DNA of 64,000 nucleotides from Marivita sp965656765 (GCF_965656765.1 NZ_CBFHLV010000012.1:1-64000); one strand, 5' to 3'. Numbered from the stretch's first letter, positions 8,816 through 17,400 are shown. A program made the numbers and translations. The notes: generated by a model from the sequence alone, not told the origin.

Positions 8816-9244
8816 ATGACGCTCAAAGTTCCGGCAGAGGACATGGAAGCATTCTTGGACGAGGTTTTTCCTCAAGTCAAAGGCATGTTCGGTATCGACC
8901 ATCTGAATGAAGACCTTTTGGTGATGCGCCTGCATGCGGGTGAGCAGCATCTGCGCCCGGGCGGTACAGTGTCTGGCCCGGCCATGTTCAGTCTTGCGGA
9001 TGTGGCAGCATACGTCGCCACCATGTCGCGTATCGGGAAAGAGGCGTTGGCGGTGACGACCAATTGTTCGATCGATTTCATGCGTAAACCAGTCGCCGGC
9101 GCCGATGTGATTGCCCATGCCAAAGTGCTCAAGCTCGGGCGTGCGCTAAGTGTCACTGACGTTTTGCTTTATTCCGAAGGACTTCCCGACCCGGTGGCGC
9201 GTGCCACGTTGACCTATTCGATCCCGCCGAACCGCGCTGCGTAA
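8816..9244 (+). CDS. PaaI-like hotdog-fold acyl-CoA thioesterase
   Basis: The 142-residue protein carries the hotdog pattern: RLHAGEQHLRPGGTVSGPAMFSLAD with the catalytic Asp in the central helix, then TTNCSIDFMRKPVAGADVIAHAKVLKLGRAL. The start at 8816 has a strong GGGGAGGAAA site. An upstream in-frame start would read through the divergent promoter. Its neighbour across the promoter is an enoyl-CoA hydratase-like gene. Confidence 0.85.
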   Translation: MTLKVPAEDMEAFLDEVFPQVKGMFGIDHLNEDLLVMRLHAGEQHLRPGGTVSGPAMFSLADVAAYVATMSRIGKEALAVTTNCSIDFMRKPVAGADVIAHAKVLKLGRALSVTDVLLYSEGLPDPVARATLTYSIPPNRAA

Positions 9245-9253
9245 CCGTTAGGA

Positions 9254-9481
9254 CTAAAGTACCAGATTACCATAGGGCGGTAGATCGGACCCATTCCGGC
9301 GCGCCGCCTCGTAGACCGACTTCAACTCCTCCAGCGTTTTGCGGAACGCGGCAACAGATTCGGCCAGTTCGTACAAGTCCTCGCTTTCTTCCATCGACTC
9401 CATCACGGCTTCTTCTTCCGAAATGATCTGTGCGATCGCCTGAATTGACATCATCAGGGCGGGGGTGCTGATTTCAACCAT
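9254..9481 (-). CDS. Tsi2-like immunity/antitoxin protein
   Basis: The 75-residue acidic helical protein resembles my recollection of Pseudomonas aeruginosa Tsi2 (77 residues), the immunity protein for the type VI effector Tse2. Both have an N-terminal TLM/ALM-x2-IQ-x-(V/I)A helix and a C-terminal LK-x2-YE-x-A...LPPY-x2-L. Here these read PALMMSIQAIAQ (residues 7-18) and ELKSVYEAARRNGSDLPPYG. A Glu-rich middle could face a basic toxin surface. It starts 24 bp after the toxin-like gene and has an AAGAGG ribosome-binding site. The resemblance is by eye and memory, so structure-level confirmation is missing. Confidence 0.75.
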   Translation of the reverse strand: MVEISTPALMMSIQAIAQIISEEEAVMESMEESEDLYELAESVAAFRKTLEELKSVYEAARRNGSDLPPYGNLVL

Positions 9482-9505
9482 ATATGCCTCTTGAGGCGTT
9501 TTGGA

Positions 9506-9973
9506 TCATCGATCGATCCCGTCTGCCAATTGCTTGAGCCGCACGACACAATTGCGCGCAAGATTGTCCAAAGCCCCTCGAAGAGCGTCGGGTGTCATGT
9601 CTCCGCCGGTGCGGACCTCGATCTGGTAATGCCCCGCCGCACCACGCTGCACAATCACAAGGTTTTCAGGAATGACAGTGCCCTCGGGTAGCCGAAAGTA
9701 TGACCAGGCAAGATAGCCAAATTCACCCTCGTGGTCGTGTAGGGATGTGCCGCTGCCGGGCTCCATGTAGCCATTCTTGATTTCCCAATCTTGACGGGTG
9801 CGCACCTGTTGTACGCGTATCCCGCCCTTGATCAGCTTGGTCACCGTCCACGATCGCGCTTCGATATCACCGTGAAGAACGCCCTCGGCGGGGGTGTCGT
9901 CATCTTCCCAGACGCCATGCTTGAAAACGCTTTTGTTTGCCGCGCGGTAGTAATCCTTGTCGGTCAGCGCCAT
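9506..9973 (-). CDS. Tse2-like toxin (putative ADP-ribosyltransferase fold)
   Basis: This 155-residue protein matches the Tse2 family at several points: YYRA at residues 8-11, GTSLHDHEG (75-83), LPEGTVIPENLVI (95-107), HYQI (115-118) and ALDNLARN (134-141). The same blocks occur in the same order in P. aeruginosa Tse2, a cytoplasmic-acting type VI effector with an ADP-ribosyltransferase-like fold. No signal peptide is present. It is followed by the Tsi2-like gene. No hcp, vgrG, PAAR or other secretion genes are in this window, so it may act as a chromosomal toxin-antitoxin or as an orphan effector. Confidence 0.75.
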   Translation of the reverse strand: MALTDKDYYRAANKSVFKHGVWEDDDTPAEGVLHGDIEARSWTVTKLIKGGIRVQQVRTRQDWEIKNGYMEPGSGTSLHDHEGEFGYLAWSYFRLPEGTVIPENLVIVQRGAAGHYQIEVRTGGDMTPDALRGALDNLARNCVVRLKQLADGIDR

Positions 9974-10056
9974 GGTTGAAAAACCCTGATGGAAATAAAT
10001 TGCTTAAAAACAGCAATTACCACGGCTTGACACAAAAAGCGATGGAAACGCGCGGT

Positions 10057-10482
10057 TTACAGATGCACGTGCCGTGCCCGCGATCCCCGCTCGATAGCTG
10101 CTGCATGCAACCGATCCAACGCAAGTTCGTAGCGAATTTCTTCCAGCAAACGCAGTTCACCTTCGCGCAGCGTGCCATCTGCCGCCGCCACATCACAGGC
10201 CAACGCATAGGCTGTTTCAAAAAGGCGTTCCGGAAGATTGTCGCGCAGCAATCCAAACAAGGCATCGAGCCCGTCTTCCTGTTCGAACAGGTCAAACACC
10301 AGTCCCGACATGTCTGGGATGCGTGCCTCGTCATACTCCGCGAAAATCGGCAGGTTGTTGACCGCTGACTGGATTTTAACGAGTTCCGCTGTCCGGATGC
10401 TTTCATCCGATGCGGAAACGGCGATCATGAGCGCGACAAGACAATCCTGCGGGCTAAGGGGGTGAGGGTCTGTATCTGGCAC
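10057..10482 (-). CDS. TerB-like tellurite-resistance/co-chaperone-fold protein
   Basis: The 141-residue helical protein has two acidic EF-like repeats typical of TerB: ALMIAVSASDESIRTAELVKI near residue 20 and ACDVAAADGTLREGELRLLEEI near residue 100. The family is a metal-binding helical bundle, often membrane-associated through partners. No other ter genes are seen. It sits upstream of the Tse2-like pair on the same strand but is separated by 83 bp. Confidence 0.75.
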   Translation of the reverse strand: MPDTDPHPLSPQDCLVALMIAVSASDESIRTAELVKIQSAVNNLPIFAEYDEARIPDMSGLVFDLFEQEDGLDALFGLLRDNLPERLFETAYALACDVAAADGTLREGELRLLEEIRYELALDRLHAAAIERGSRARHVHL

Positions 10483-10609
10483 AATTACGCTTTCTGATCT
10501 GTTGCGTGAACTAAGCCCAACTTATTGACCCGCCCGCGCCCCCGCAATAGGGAGTGCTTTTTGAACGCACGCACAGTCCCGTGTGGCGACCATCCGGAGA
10601 ATAAGAGCA

Positions 10610-12187
10610 ATGTCCGATCTGCGCGAAGCTGCAATGACCTCAAAGGCCTGGCCCTTTGAAGAGGCGCGCCGGCTGCTCAAACGCTACGAAAAGAAGTCGC
10701 CGGAAAAGGGCTATGTCCTCTTTGAGACGGGCTATGGCCCCTCTGGTCTGCCGCATATAGGGACCTTTGGCGAAGTTGCGCGCACCACCATGATCAAGCG
10801 CGCGTTCGAACTGATCTCGGATATCCCGACCAAGCTGATCTGCTTTTCCGATGATCTTGACGGTATGCGCAAGGTGCCGGGCAACGTGCCCAATCCCGAA
10901 ATGCTGCACGAGCATCTGCAACGTCCGCTGACCGACGTGCCAGACCCGTTTGGCACCCACGAAAGCTTTGGCGCGCATAACAACGCGATGCTGAATCGGT
11001 TTTTGGACACGTTCGGGTTCGAATACGAATTCATTTCGTCCACCGAGTTCTACCGTTCGGGCAAATTCGATGAGGTGCTGCTTCGCGCCTGCGAAAAGTA
11101 CGATGCGGTAATGGAGGTCATGCTCAAATCATTGCGGGATGAGCGGCGCGAGACCTATTCGATCTTCCTGCCGATCCATCCCGACACAGGGCGTGTGCTG
11201 TATGTACCGATGAAGAACGTTGATCCGATCAACGGCGAAATCACATTCGATGACGAGACTGGTCGCGAGATCACGCTTCCTGTCACGGGCGGCAACGTCA
11301 AACTTCAGTGGAAGCCCGACTTCGGCGCGCGCTGGGCGGCGCTGGATGTTGATTTTGAAATGTACGGCAAGGACCACAGCACCAACACGCCGATCTACGA
11401 CCGGATTTGTGAAATCCTCGGTGGTCGCAAGCCCGAGCATTTCACCTACGAGCTGTTCCTTGATGCGGATGGTCACAAGATATCCAAGACCACAGGCAAT
11501 GGCGTCAGCATCGACGAATGGCTGACCTATGCCAGCACAGAATCGCTGTCGTACTTCATGTATCTCAAGCCCAAGACGGCCAAGCGGATGCATTTTGACG
11601 TGATCCCCAAGGCAGTCGACGAATACCATCAACAACTGCGTGCTTACCCAACGCAAGACGCCAAGGCGCAAGCGAACAACCCGGTTTGGCACATCCATTC
11701 CGGAGATGTGCCTGAATCCAAAATGGTCGTGCCGTTTTCGATGCTGCTCAACCTCGCATCTGCCGCTGGGGCCGAGGACAAGGATGCAATGTGGGGCTTT
11801 ATCAATCGCTACGCACCGGAGGCGACGCCCGAAACCCATGCCGATCTCGATCAGGCGGCAGGCTTTGCCGTGCGCTATTACGAAGATTTCGTAAAACCCT
11901 CCAAGACGTTCCGTTTGCCCGATGAAAAAGAGCGGGCGGCGATGCAAGATTTGGCTGCACGGCTTGAGGCGCATGATGGTCCCACCGACGACGAAACATT
12001 GCAAACCATCGTCTTTGCGGTCGGTAAAGAGCATGAATTCGACCCGCTGCGCGACTGGTTCAAAGCGCTTTACGAGGTTCTTCTGGGGCAATCCCAAGGC
12101 CCCCGTTTCGGTGGCTTTATCGCGCTCTACGGTGTCGATGAAACCGTCGCTTTGATCCGCAAAGGTCTGGCCGGAGAGCTTGCATAA
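10610..12187 (+). CDS. lysK: Lysyl-tRNA synthetase, class I
   Basis: This enzyme charges tRNA-Lys. The 525-residue product is the class I (Rossmann) form found in archaea and many alphaproteobacteria, not the common class II LysS. It has the HIGH-type motif SGLPHIGTFGE and the KMSKS-type KISKTTG, plus FSDDLDGMRKVPGN, which is diagnostic for class I LysRS. I prefer the ATG at 10610, preceded by GGAGAATAAGAG, to the in-frame start at 10583. Confidence 0.95.
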   Translation: MSDLREAAMTSKAWPFEEARRLLKRYEKKSPEKGYVLFETGYGPSGLPHIGTFGEVARTTMIKRAFELISDIPTKLICFSDDLDGMRKVPGNVPNPEMLHEHLQRPLTDVPDPFGTHESFGAHNNAMLNRFLDTFGFEYEFISSTEFYRSGKFDEVLLRACEKYDAVMEVMLKSLRDERRETYSIFLPIHPDTGRVLYVPMKNVDPINGEITFDDETGREITLPVTGGNVKLQWKPDFGARWAALDVDFEMYGKDHSTNTPIYDRICEILGGRKPEHFTYELFLDADGHKISKTTGNGVSIDEWLTYASTESLSYFMYLKPKTAKRMHFDVIPKAVDEYHQQLRAYPTQDAKAQANNPVWHIHSGDVPESKMVVPFSMLLNLASAAGAEDKDAMWGFINRYAPEATPETHADLDQAAGFAVRYYEDFVKPSKTFRLPDEKERAAMQDLAARLEAHDGPTDDETLQTIVFAVGKEHEFDPLRDWFKALYEVLLGQSQGPRFGGFIALYGVDETVALIRKGLAGELA

Positions 12188-12250
12188 GTCGTAAATTTTG
12201 CCCGTGACCGCATTTGCTCTACCTCTTTGTTAGCAACAAGAGGTGACACG

Positions 12251-12667
12251 ATGCGCAAACTCATCACCGGACTGACACTAGCCCTGTCGATGGCGGGCAG
12301 CCTCTGGGCGCAAGAGGTTCTTGCCCCTGAGCCTGCCATCGAAAGCACTATACAAAGCCAGATTGACGCGTTTCTGCAGGATGATTTCGAAACCGCGTTT
12401 ACTTTTGCGGGGCCTAACATCCGCAATATGTTCCGCACGCCAGAAAACTTTGGCGCGATGGTGCAGCAAGGTTATCCGATGGTCTGGCGGCCTGACAGCG
12501 TGACGTTTGGTGACCTCAGGTCGATTGCCGGCGGGCTTTACCAGACAGTCATCCTGACCGATGGGGCCGGGAACTTGCACTACCTGGATTACCGCATGTC
12601 GATGATCGACGGACAGTGGCGGATCTCGGGCGTGCAGATTTTGCAGGCACCCGAAGTCGCTGCCTAG
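12251..12667 (+). CDS. DUF4864-family exported protein
   Basis: The 138-residue product has a Sec signal peptide (MRKLITGLTLALSMAGSLWA, cleaved near residue 20). A small alpha/beta domain follows with IQSQIDAFLQDDFETAFTFAGPNI, a pattern I associate with DUF4864 (NTF2-like fold). Function is unknown. The ATG at 12251 follows an AGAGGTG site; an upstream in-frame start at 12227 would spoil the signal peptide. Confidence 0.7.
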   Translation: MRKLITGLTLALSMAGSLWAQEVLAPEPAIESTIQSQIDAFLQDDFETAFTFAGPNIRNMFRTPENFGAMVQQGYPMVWRPDSVTFGDLRSIAGGLYQTVILTDGAGNLHYLDYRMSMIDGQWRISGVQILQAPEVAA

Positions 12668-12700
12668 AGGCGCGTTTCGTCGACGGAACGCAGCGATGCA

Positions 12701-13192
12701 TCAACGCATCGCCCCCGCCACATCGTCCGCCCCCAGCACATAGGCCTTTCCAAACCCACCATTCAAATGCGCGCCCAGCGACGTGAATCGCACCAGCGCA
12801 AAGTCGGCAAACCCTATGTAAAGCTTGGCTTTAGGCTGCTTCGTTAGAAACGCCTTGGCTAAATCTGCGTGACCCTCGTCGCCATGTCGTACAAAATGCG
12901 CCGTCGCCTGCAAACTCAGCCGTGGATGCGTGAGCGGGTCGCCTTTGCCGGTCGGTTCTCCGATCAATAGGGAACACAGCGGATTGTGCTGCAGTGCAGC
13001 GCTGTGGTGGCTCAGATCTGAAATCAGGCTCAACGGCGCGCCATCGGGCCCTGCGACCAGCGCAATGCGGCTCACCATTGGTGTGCCATTTTCGGGATTG
13101 AGATAGGAAAGCGCCGCAAAACGGGCGGTTTCTATTAGGTTCCGGGCCAGAGAACGGGCGTCGTCATCGGTGGGGCGAATGGGGGATTTCAT
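12701..13192 (-). CDS. HugZ-like pyridoxamine 5'-phosphate oxidase-fold protein
   Basis: The 163-residue protein has the split-barrel pattern of the HugZ/PNPOx-like family: ARFAALSYLNPENGTPMVSRIAL, SDLSHHSAALQHNPLCSLLIG and the late GGFGKAYVL. Family members bind FMN or heme, and some act in heme use. The ATG at 13192 gives the usual length. No heme genes are adjacent, so a specific role is not assigned. Confidence 0.8.
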   Translation of the reverse strand: MKSPIRPTDDDARSLARNLIETARFAALSYLNPENGTPMVSRIALVAGPDGAPLSLISDLSHHSAALQHNPLCSLLIGEPTGKGDPLTHPRLSLQATAHFVRHGDEGHADLAKAFLTKQPKAKLYIGFADFALVRFTSLGAHLNGGFGKAYVLGADDVAGAMR

Positions 13193-13287
13193 ACAACTGG
13201 TCCTTGTTTCTGGCAGGGGTGTGGCAATTTTTATGCTGCACCTGCACAATAACTCTGTACCCTTTGGCCGAATCGAAGGAACAGATT

Positions 13288-13929
13288 ATGCCCGGCCACG
13301 TCATTACAGTTGCGCAGCAAAAAGGCGGCTCTGGCAAGACCACCGTTTCCGCAAACCTCGCCGTTGGCTTCTTGCGACAGGGCAAACGCGTTGCATTGGT
13401 CGACATTGACCCACAGGGCAGTCTTGGCCGCTGGTTCATGACCCGGATCGATACAGAATCTGGTCCGGTCGACAACCTGGAATTCGCGACATCGTCGGCT
13501 TGGGGCATCACCTACGAGGTTCGTAAACTGTCTGATGCCTATGACATCGTGATCATCGACACACCGCCCAAAGCCGACAGCGACCTCCGTCCGGCCTTGC
13601 GTGTTGCCGACCTTGTTGTTGTGCCCGTCAGCGTCAGTCATGTGGACCTATGGGCCACCGAAGGAGTGCTTGATCTTGCGCGCCGCGAAGACAAAGAAGC
13701 CATCGTCGTTCTCAACCGCGCACGCAAGAACACCCGCCTTGGCAGTGAAGTCGCCGAAGCCGCCGAAAAACTGATGGCCCGCATCGCAGATGCCACCTTC
13801 GCCAATCGGGTGATTTATGCCGAGGCGCTGGGCCAGGGGCGTGGCGCCGCCGAAGGTCGCAAGACGCCTGCTCAGGCCGAAGTCGACGCGCTCACCTCAG
13901 AGGTAGCAGAGGTGCTGGCAAACAGGTAA
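13288..13929 (+). CDS. Orphan ParA-family ATPase
   Basis: The 213-residue protein has the deviant Walker A QQKGGSGKTTVSANLA (residues ~9-24), Walker A' LVDIDPQGSLGRW and Walker B DIVIIDTPPKADSD. ParA-type ATPases position DNA or protein cargo on the nucleoid. No ParB or parS-like element is seen next to it, so it is an orphan. The ATG at 13288 removes an unlikely N-terminal extension. It is followed 42 bp later by the kinase-like-fold gene, probably in one operon. Confidence 0.88.
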   Translation: MPGHVITVAQQKGGSGKTTVSANLAVGFLRQGKRVALVDIDPQGSLGRWFMTRIDTESGPVDNLEFATSSAWGITYEVRKLSDAYDIVIIDTPPKADSDLRPALRVADLVVVPVSVSHVDLWATEGVLDLARREDKEAIVVLNRARKNTRLGSEVAEAAEKLMARIADATFANRVIYAEALGQGRGAAEGRKTPAQAEVDALTSEVAEVLANR

Positions 13930-13971
13930 AGGCTAGGGCGTCCCATTAGGGAGCCTGAAGGAGCCTACACC

Positions 13972-14817
13972 ATGACCGATCTTGACGCTTTGAAAGACGT
14001 GATCCGCGCCGATGGTGCCTCACGCGGTCAGACCGTGTCAAAGCTGGGCTATTTTTGCGCGCCTTTCCGTCCCGCATCTGGGCCGTTCTCGGACAAAGTG
14101 ATCAAGGTCTACCGCGGCTTGCGCGATGCTGCCGCCCTCGACCGTCTGGCACAGTGCCACGATGATTACGTTGCAGCGCTGAACACCGCTGGGGTTGCGT
14201 TGCCAGAAACCGAATTTCACCTGCTCGACATGGACGGCACCCGTATTCCGGTGATCGTACAAAAGGCACTGCCCTCTGACAGCATGATGCGGCCGCAGAT
14301 GCAGGTCGCGAGCACCGACGAAACACTTGCGATGATGGAAGCAGCTGGTGACGTGATCGCCACCTTTTGGAACAACGCCGACCAGTTCAACTCTCGCATT
14401 GGCTTTCACCCGTCGATCCGCAATTTCGCGTATCTCGACGGCAAAGCTTTGTTCTTCGACACCTTCCCGCCTCTCATCCACTATGACCGTGAAGAGATGG
14501 GCAAGATGCTCCTGCTCTTTTCCGACAAGGCATTGATGCGCTGGGTCGGCCCATTCCTGCAAGCCAAGGTTACGGGCATTCAGGACGAATGGTATTCACC
14601 GCCCGAAACACTGGTTGGTCTGGTTGGGTCGGCCTGCCGCCTACGGCCGGATGATGCGCAAGCCTATCTTGCCTGGGGCCGAGATTTCACGCAGCGTCGT
14701 ATGTCTCGCTGGGCCGATGAAGCGCTGCCGAACCTGCAAGAACCTCCACGCTTGCCGGGATACTGGACCGGGTTTCGTAAGTTGCTTGGGCTTCAAGGCG
14801 AACCAAACGTGTCCTGA
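13972..14817 (+). CDS. Conserved hypothetical with possible aminoglycoside-kinase-like fold
   Basis: The 281-residue protein starts with a YFCAPFRP segment, then KVIKVYRGL, a plausible ATP-Lys strand. In the middle it has GFHPSIRNFAYLDGKALFFDTFPPLI, resembling the catalytic loop and DFG-like strand of atypical small-molecule kinases (N...D.D-type residues). I recall an uncharacterised family (possibly DUF6206) of this look but cannot confirm it. The GGAGCCTGAAGGAG upstream is a double ribosome-binding site. It is likely co-expressed with the ParA. Confidence 0.5.
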   Translation: MTDLDALKDVIRADGASRGQTVSKLGYFCAPFRPASGPFSDKVIKVYRGLRDAAALDRLAQCHDDYVAALNTAGVALPETEFHLLDMDGTRIPVIVQKALPSDSMMRPQMQVASTDETLAMMEAAGDVIATFWNNADQFNSRIGFHPSIRNFAYLDGKALFFDTFPPLIHYDREEMGKMLLLFSDKALMRWVGPFLQAKVTGIQDEWYSPPETLVGLVGSACRLRPDDAQAYLAWGRDFTQRRMSRWADEALPNLQEPPRLPGYWTGFRKLLGLQGEPNVS

Positions 14818-14868
14818 AAGGCGAACTTTGCAAACTCCATTAGCGACTTTGCAAAGTTGGCTGCCGGT

Positions 14869-14882
14869 ATGATGCGGATCAA
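14869..14882 (+). promoter_or_regulatory. FNR-type box before the universal stress gene
   Basis: ATGAT-GCGG-ATCAA matches the FNR/FnrL consensus TTGAT-N4-ATCAA with one mismatch. Its centre is about 65 bp before the start codon, the same distance seen for the boxes near 20141 and 20414. Confidence 0.5.
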
Positions 14883-14940
14883 AGCACCAGATCCTTCATG
14901 TGGTTTAAGATGGCACCATCCTGAGAAAGGGAGGGGACAT

Positions 14941-15348
14941 ATGTATCGCAATATTCTCGTGCCAATCGCTCTCGACAACGAAGACGACCGCACCGCTCAA
15001 GCACTTAAAATCGCCAAGGCCATGGTGTCCGAGGGCGGTGAAATCACGCTGCTGCACGTGGTAGAATCCGTGCCCAGCTATGCCATCAGCTATATCTCTG
15101 CCGATATCCTGAAAGCCACGCGCTCCGGGATTGAGGCCGAGATGAGCCGCTTGGCTGAAGGCATCGGCGCAAAATCAGTGGTCATCGACGGCCATTCGGG
15201 CCGGTCGATCCTTGACTATGCGGACGAGCACAAAAGTGACTTGATTGTCATCGCCTCGCACCGACCGGGAATGCAGACGCTGCTGCTTGGATCGACGGCA
15301 ACCCATGTGGTACGCCACGCGCAATGTGCGGTTCACGTCCTGCGCTGA
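14941..15348 (+). CDS. Universal stress protein (UspA family)
   Basis: The 135-residue protein has the Usp start (YRNILVPIALDN) and the ATP-binding tail motif G-x2-G-x9-G-S/T, here SHRPGMQTLLLGSTATHVVRHA. A GGGAGGGGACAT site precedes the ATG at 14941. An FNR-type box upstream suggests induction at low oxygen. A hemerythrin gene follows closely. Confidence 0.92.
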   Translation: MYRNILVPIALDNEDDRTAQALKIAKAMVSEGGEITLLHVVESVPSYAISYISADILKATRSGIEAEMSRLAEGIGAKSVVIDGHSGRSILDYADEHKSDLIVIASHRPGMQTLLLGSTATHVVRHAQCAVHVLR

Positions 15349-15396
15349 TTGACAAATCCGCGCTGGGCTGCACCTCCTGCCCAACAGGAGGTGCTC

Positions 15397-15948
15397 ATGG
15401 ACGAAACCCTAATGCTCGACACCCGCGATGGTCTGCCTGATGCACTGCGCGTGCTGCTGCACGACCACCCGCGCGAGACATGGCCGGACCATGACAATTT
15501 TGCGGGGCTGGTCGCGTTTTGGCTCGACCGGCACCTGATGTTTCGTCGTTTGATGTCCGCGCTTATCGACGATGCCGAACAGGCCGTAGACCGCAAAATC
15601 GATGCTCAGACCCATGCCGCCAAGCTGTCGCGCTATGGCTCCATGTTATTACAAAACCTGCACGGGCATCACCAGATCGAAGACCACCACTATTTCCCGG
15701 TGCTGGCTACCAGAGAGCCTGTGTTGAATAAGGGGTTTGAGCTGTTGGACTCCGATCACCACGCAATGGATGGTTTGCTCAATCGGTTTGCCGATGGCGC
15801 AAACGCTGTGATTCAGGGGCAAGCCGAGCCGGGGGTGTTTCGCGATGATCTGCTGAGCTTTCAGTCCATGCTTAATCGCCACCTTATCGATGAAGAAGAA
15901 CTCGTTGTACCGGTGATTCTCAAACACGGCCCGGCTGGCCTTGGCTGA
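15397..15948 (+). CDS. Hemerythrin-like HHE cation-binding protein
   Basis: The 183-residue four-helix protein has the metal-ligand pattern HGHHQIEDHHYFPVL, SDHHAMDGLL and NRHLIDEEELVVPVI, expected for a di-iron hemerythrin-like domain. Such proteins sense or carry O2 or NO. The CAGGAGGTG site fixes the start at 15397. It follows the universal stress gene by 48 bp, so the low-oxygen box may serve both. Confidence 0.85.
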   Translation: MDETLMLDTRDGLPDALRVLLHDHPRETWPDHDNFAGLVAFWLDRHLMFRRLMSALIDDAEQAVDRKIDAQTHAAKLSRYGSMLLQNLHGHHQIEDHHYFPVLATREPVLNKGFELLDSDHHAMDGLLNRFADGANAVIQGQAEPGVFRDDLLSFQSMLNRHLIDEEELVVPVILKHGPAGLG

Positions 15949-16011
15949 CCGCTTTACTTGGCGGCCCACCGCGTGGCACATGTGCTGCCAGACCAAGACG
16001 GAGCCCCGCAC

Positions 16012-17004
16012 ATGGACATCGACGATCTGGCCCGCCGTATCCTGAACGGCGAACGCCGTGCCTTGGCCCGCGCCATTACATTGGTCGAAAGCGGTCGCGC
16101 CGATCACCGGACGGATGCAATCACGTTGTTTGACCGGCTTAAGAGGCACGACCGCGAAGCTCTGCGTATTGGTCTTTCGGGCACGCCCGGTGTGGGTAAA
16201 TCCACCTTCATCGAAACCTTTGGCCTAATGTTGACGGGGCAAGGGCTCAAAGTGGCGGTATTGGCCGTCGATCCCAGCTCTGCGCGGTCGGGTGGGTCGA
16301 TCCTTGGTGACAAAACCCGGATGGAGCGCCTGTCGCGCGATCCCAGCGCGTTTATCCGCCCGTCGCCGTCGCAATCCCATCTGGGGGGGGTCGCCCGCCG
16401 CACGCGCGAGGCCATCGACCTATGCGAGGCGGCAGGTTTTGATGTGGTGCTGATCGAAACCGTTGGCGTGGGTCAATCTGAAACTGTTGTGGCCGAGATG
16501 TCGGATCTGTTCATGTTGTTGCTGGCACCCGCGGGGGGCGATGAATTGCAGGGCGTCAAACGCGGTATCATGGAAATGGCCGATATCATTTTGGTGAACA
16601 AGGCCGATGGCGATCTCAAATCCACAGCGACCCGCACCTGCGCGGACTATGCTGGTGCGCTGCGCCTGTTGCGCAAGCGACCGCAGGATCCGCAAGGCTT
16701 CCCAAAAGCAATGACCGTCTCAGCGTTGGAAGATTTAGGTTTGCAAACGGCGTGGGACGAGATGCAAAGCCTTACGAACTGGCGGCGTGAAAACGGCCAC
16801 TTTACCGCCCGCCGCGCGTCGCAAGCACGCTTCTGGTTCGAAGCGGAACTCAAGCAATCCTTGCTGGCACGGTTGGAGCGCGAACCCATGAAGGGTTTGG
16901 TGCAATCCCTTGGTCACGAGGTAGAGATCGGTGCCCAGACGCCAAGCCAAGCTGCAGAAGCCGTTCTTGCCCAGCTCGAAGGTCGCGCGCATTTAGTCAG
17001 TTAA
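16012..17004 (+). CDS. meaB: MeaB/ArgK-type GTPase, methylmalonyl-CoA mutase chaperone
   Basis: This G3E-family P-loop GTPase protects and reloads adenosylcobalamin-dependent acyl-CoA mutases. The 330-residue product has Walker A GTPGVGKST (~residue 57), AVDPSSARSGGSILGDKTRM, the ETVGVGQSE switch and NKADGD (the NKxD-type base-recognition motif). The mutase genes are not in this window. The start at 16012 is the ATG of MDIDDLARRI; an earlier in-frame start overlaps no known domain. Confidence 0.92.
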   Translation: MDIDDLARRILNGERRALARAITLVESGRADHRTDAITLFDRLKRHDREALRIGLSGTPGVGKSTFIETFGLMLTGQGLKVAVLAVDPSSARSGGSILGDKTRMERLSRDPSAFIRPSPSQSHLGGVARRTREAIDLCEAAGFDVVLIETVGVGQSETVVAEMSDLFMLLLAPAGGDELQGVKRGIMEMADIILVNKADGDLKSTATRTCADYAGALRLLRKRPQDPQGFPKAMTVSALEDLGLQTAWDEMQSLTNWRRENGHFTARRASQARFWFEAELKQSLLARLEREPMKGLVQSLGHEVEIGAQTPSQAAEAVLAQLEGRAHLVS

Positions 17005-17068
17005 GCAAAAGTGCGCCTCTTGGGCGCGCGTCATGAGCCTGCGTCGCCTTCGGCTTTGCAGGCCGTTC

Positions 17069-17211
17069 GGGGGCGCTGCCCCCGTCGCCTTTGGGTGACT
17101 CCCCCGAGATATTTGAAAACCGAAGAAGCGGGGAGCGGTTCTGCATTTCTCTGGTTTTAAAATACCTCGGGGGGAATGCCGCGCGCAGCGTGGCAGGGGG
17201 GCCGAGCCCCC
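17069..17211. repeat. Intergenic REP-like inverted-repeat element
   Basis: In the 396-bp gap between meaB and rpmB, CCCCCGAGATATTTGAAAACC (17101-17121) is mirrored with two mismatches by GGTTTTAAAATACCTCGGGGG (17153-17173). On both sides are G5-C5 hairpins (17069-17083 and 17195-17211). This is a repeat type I associate with Roseobacter genomes. No gene is seen in the gap; the rpmB promoter is expected in 17212-17400. Confidence 0.7.
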
Positions 17212-17400
17212 ATCCCGTCGGACAGCCTAAGGCATGTCGAAACAACCCGACGAATTGCCGGGTTTTCGCGCAACCGCTACTTGACGCCTATGCCGCATCC
17301 CTCTAAGGACAGCCAACGAGATTCCGGGCGCTGCCAGTCGGCGCCCTTTCATATTGGTGGGAGCCCGTACTTCCGCTTCTGATAAAACGAGGATGAACCC

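Noticed and set aside
9254..10482. A type VI secretion cluster around the Tse2-like gene
   Set aside because: Neighbours are a thioesterase, a TerB-like protein and lysK; no Hcp, VgrG, PAAR, TssB/C or ClpV motifs.
10057..10482. TerB-like gene as part of a tellurite-resistance operon
   Set aside because: No other ter genes adjacent; orphan TerB-like proteins are common.
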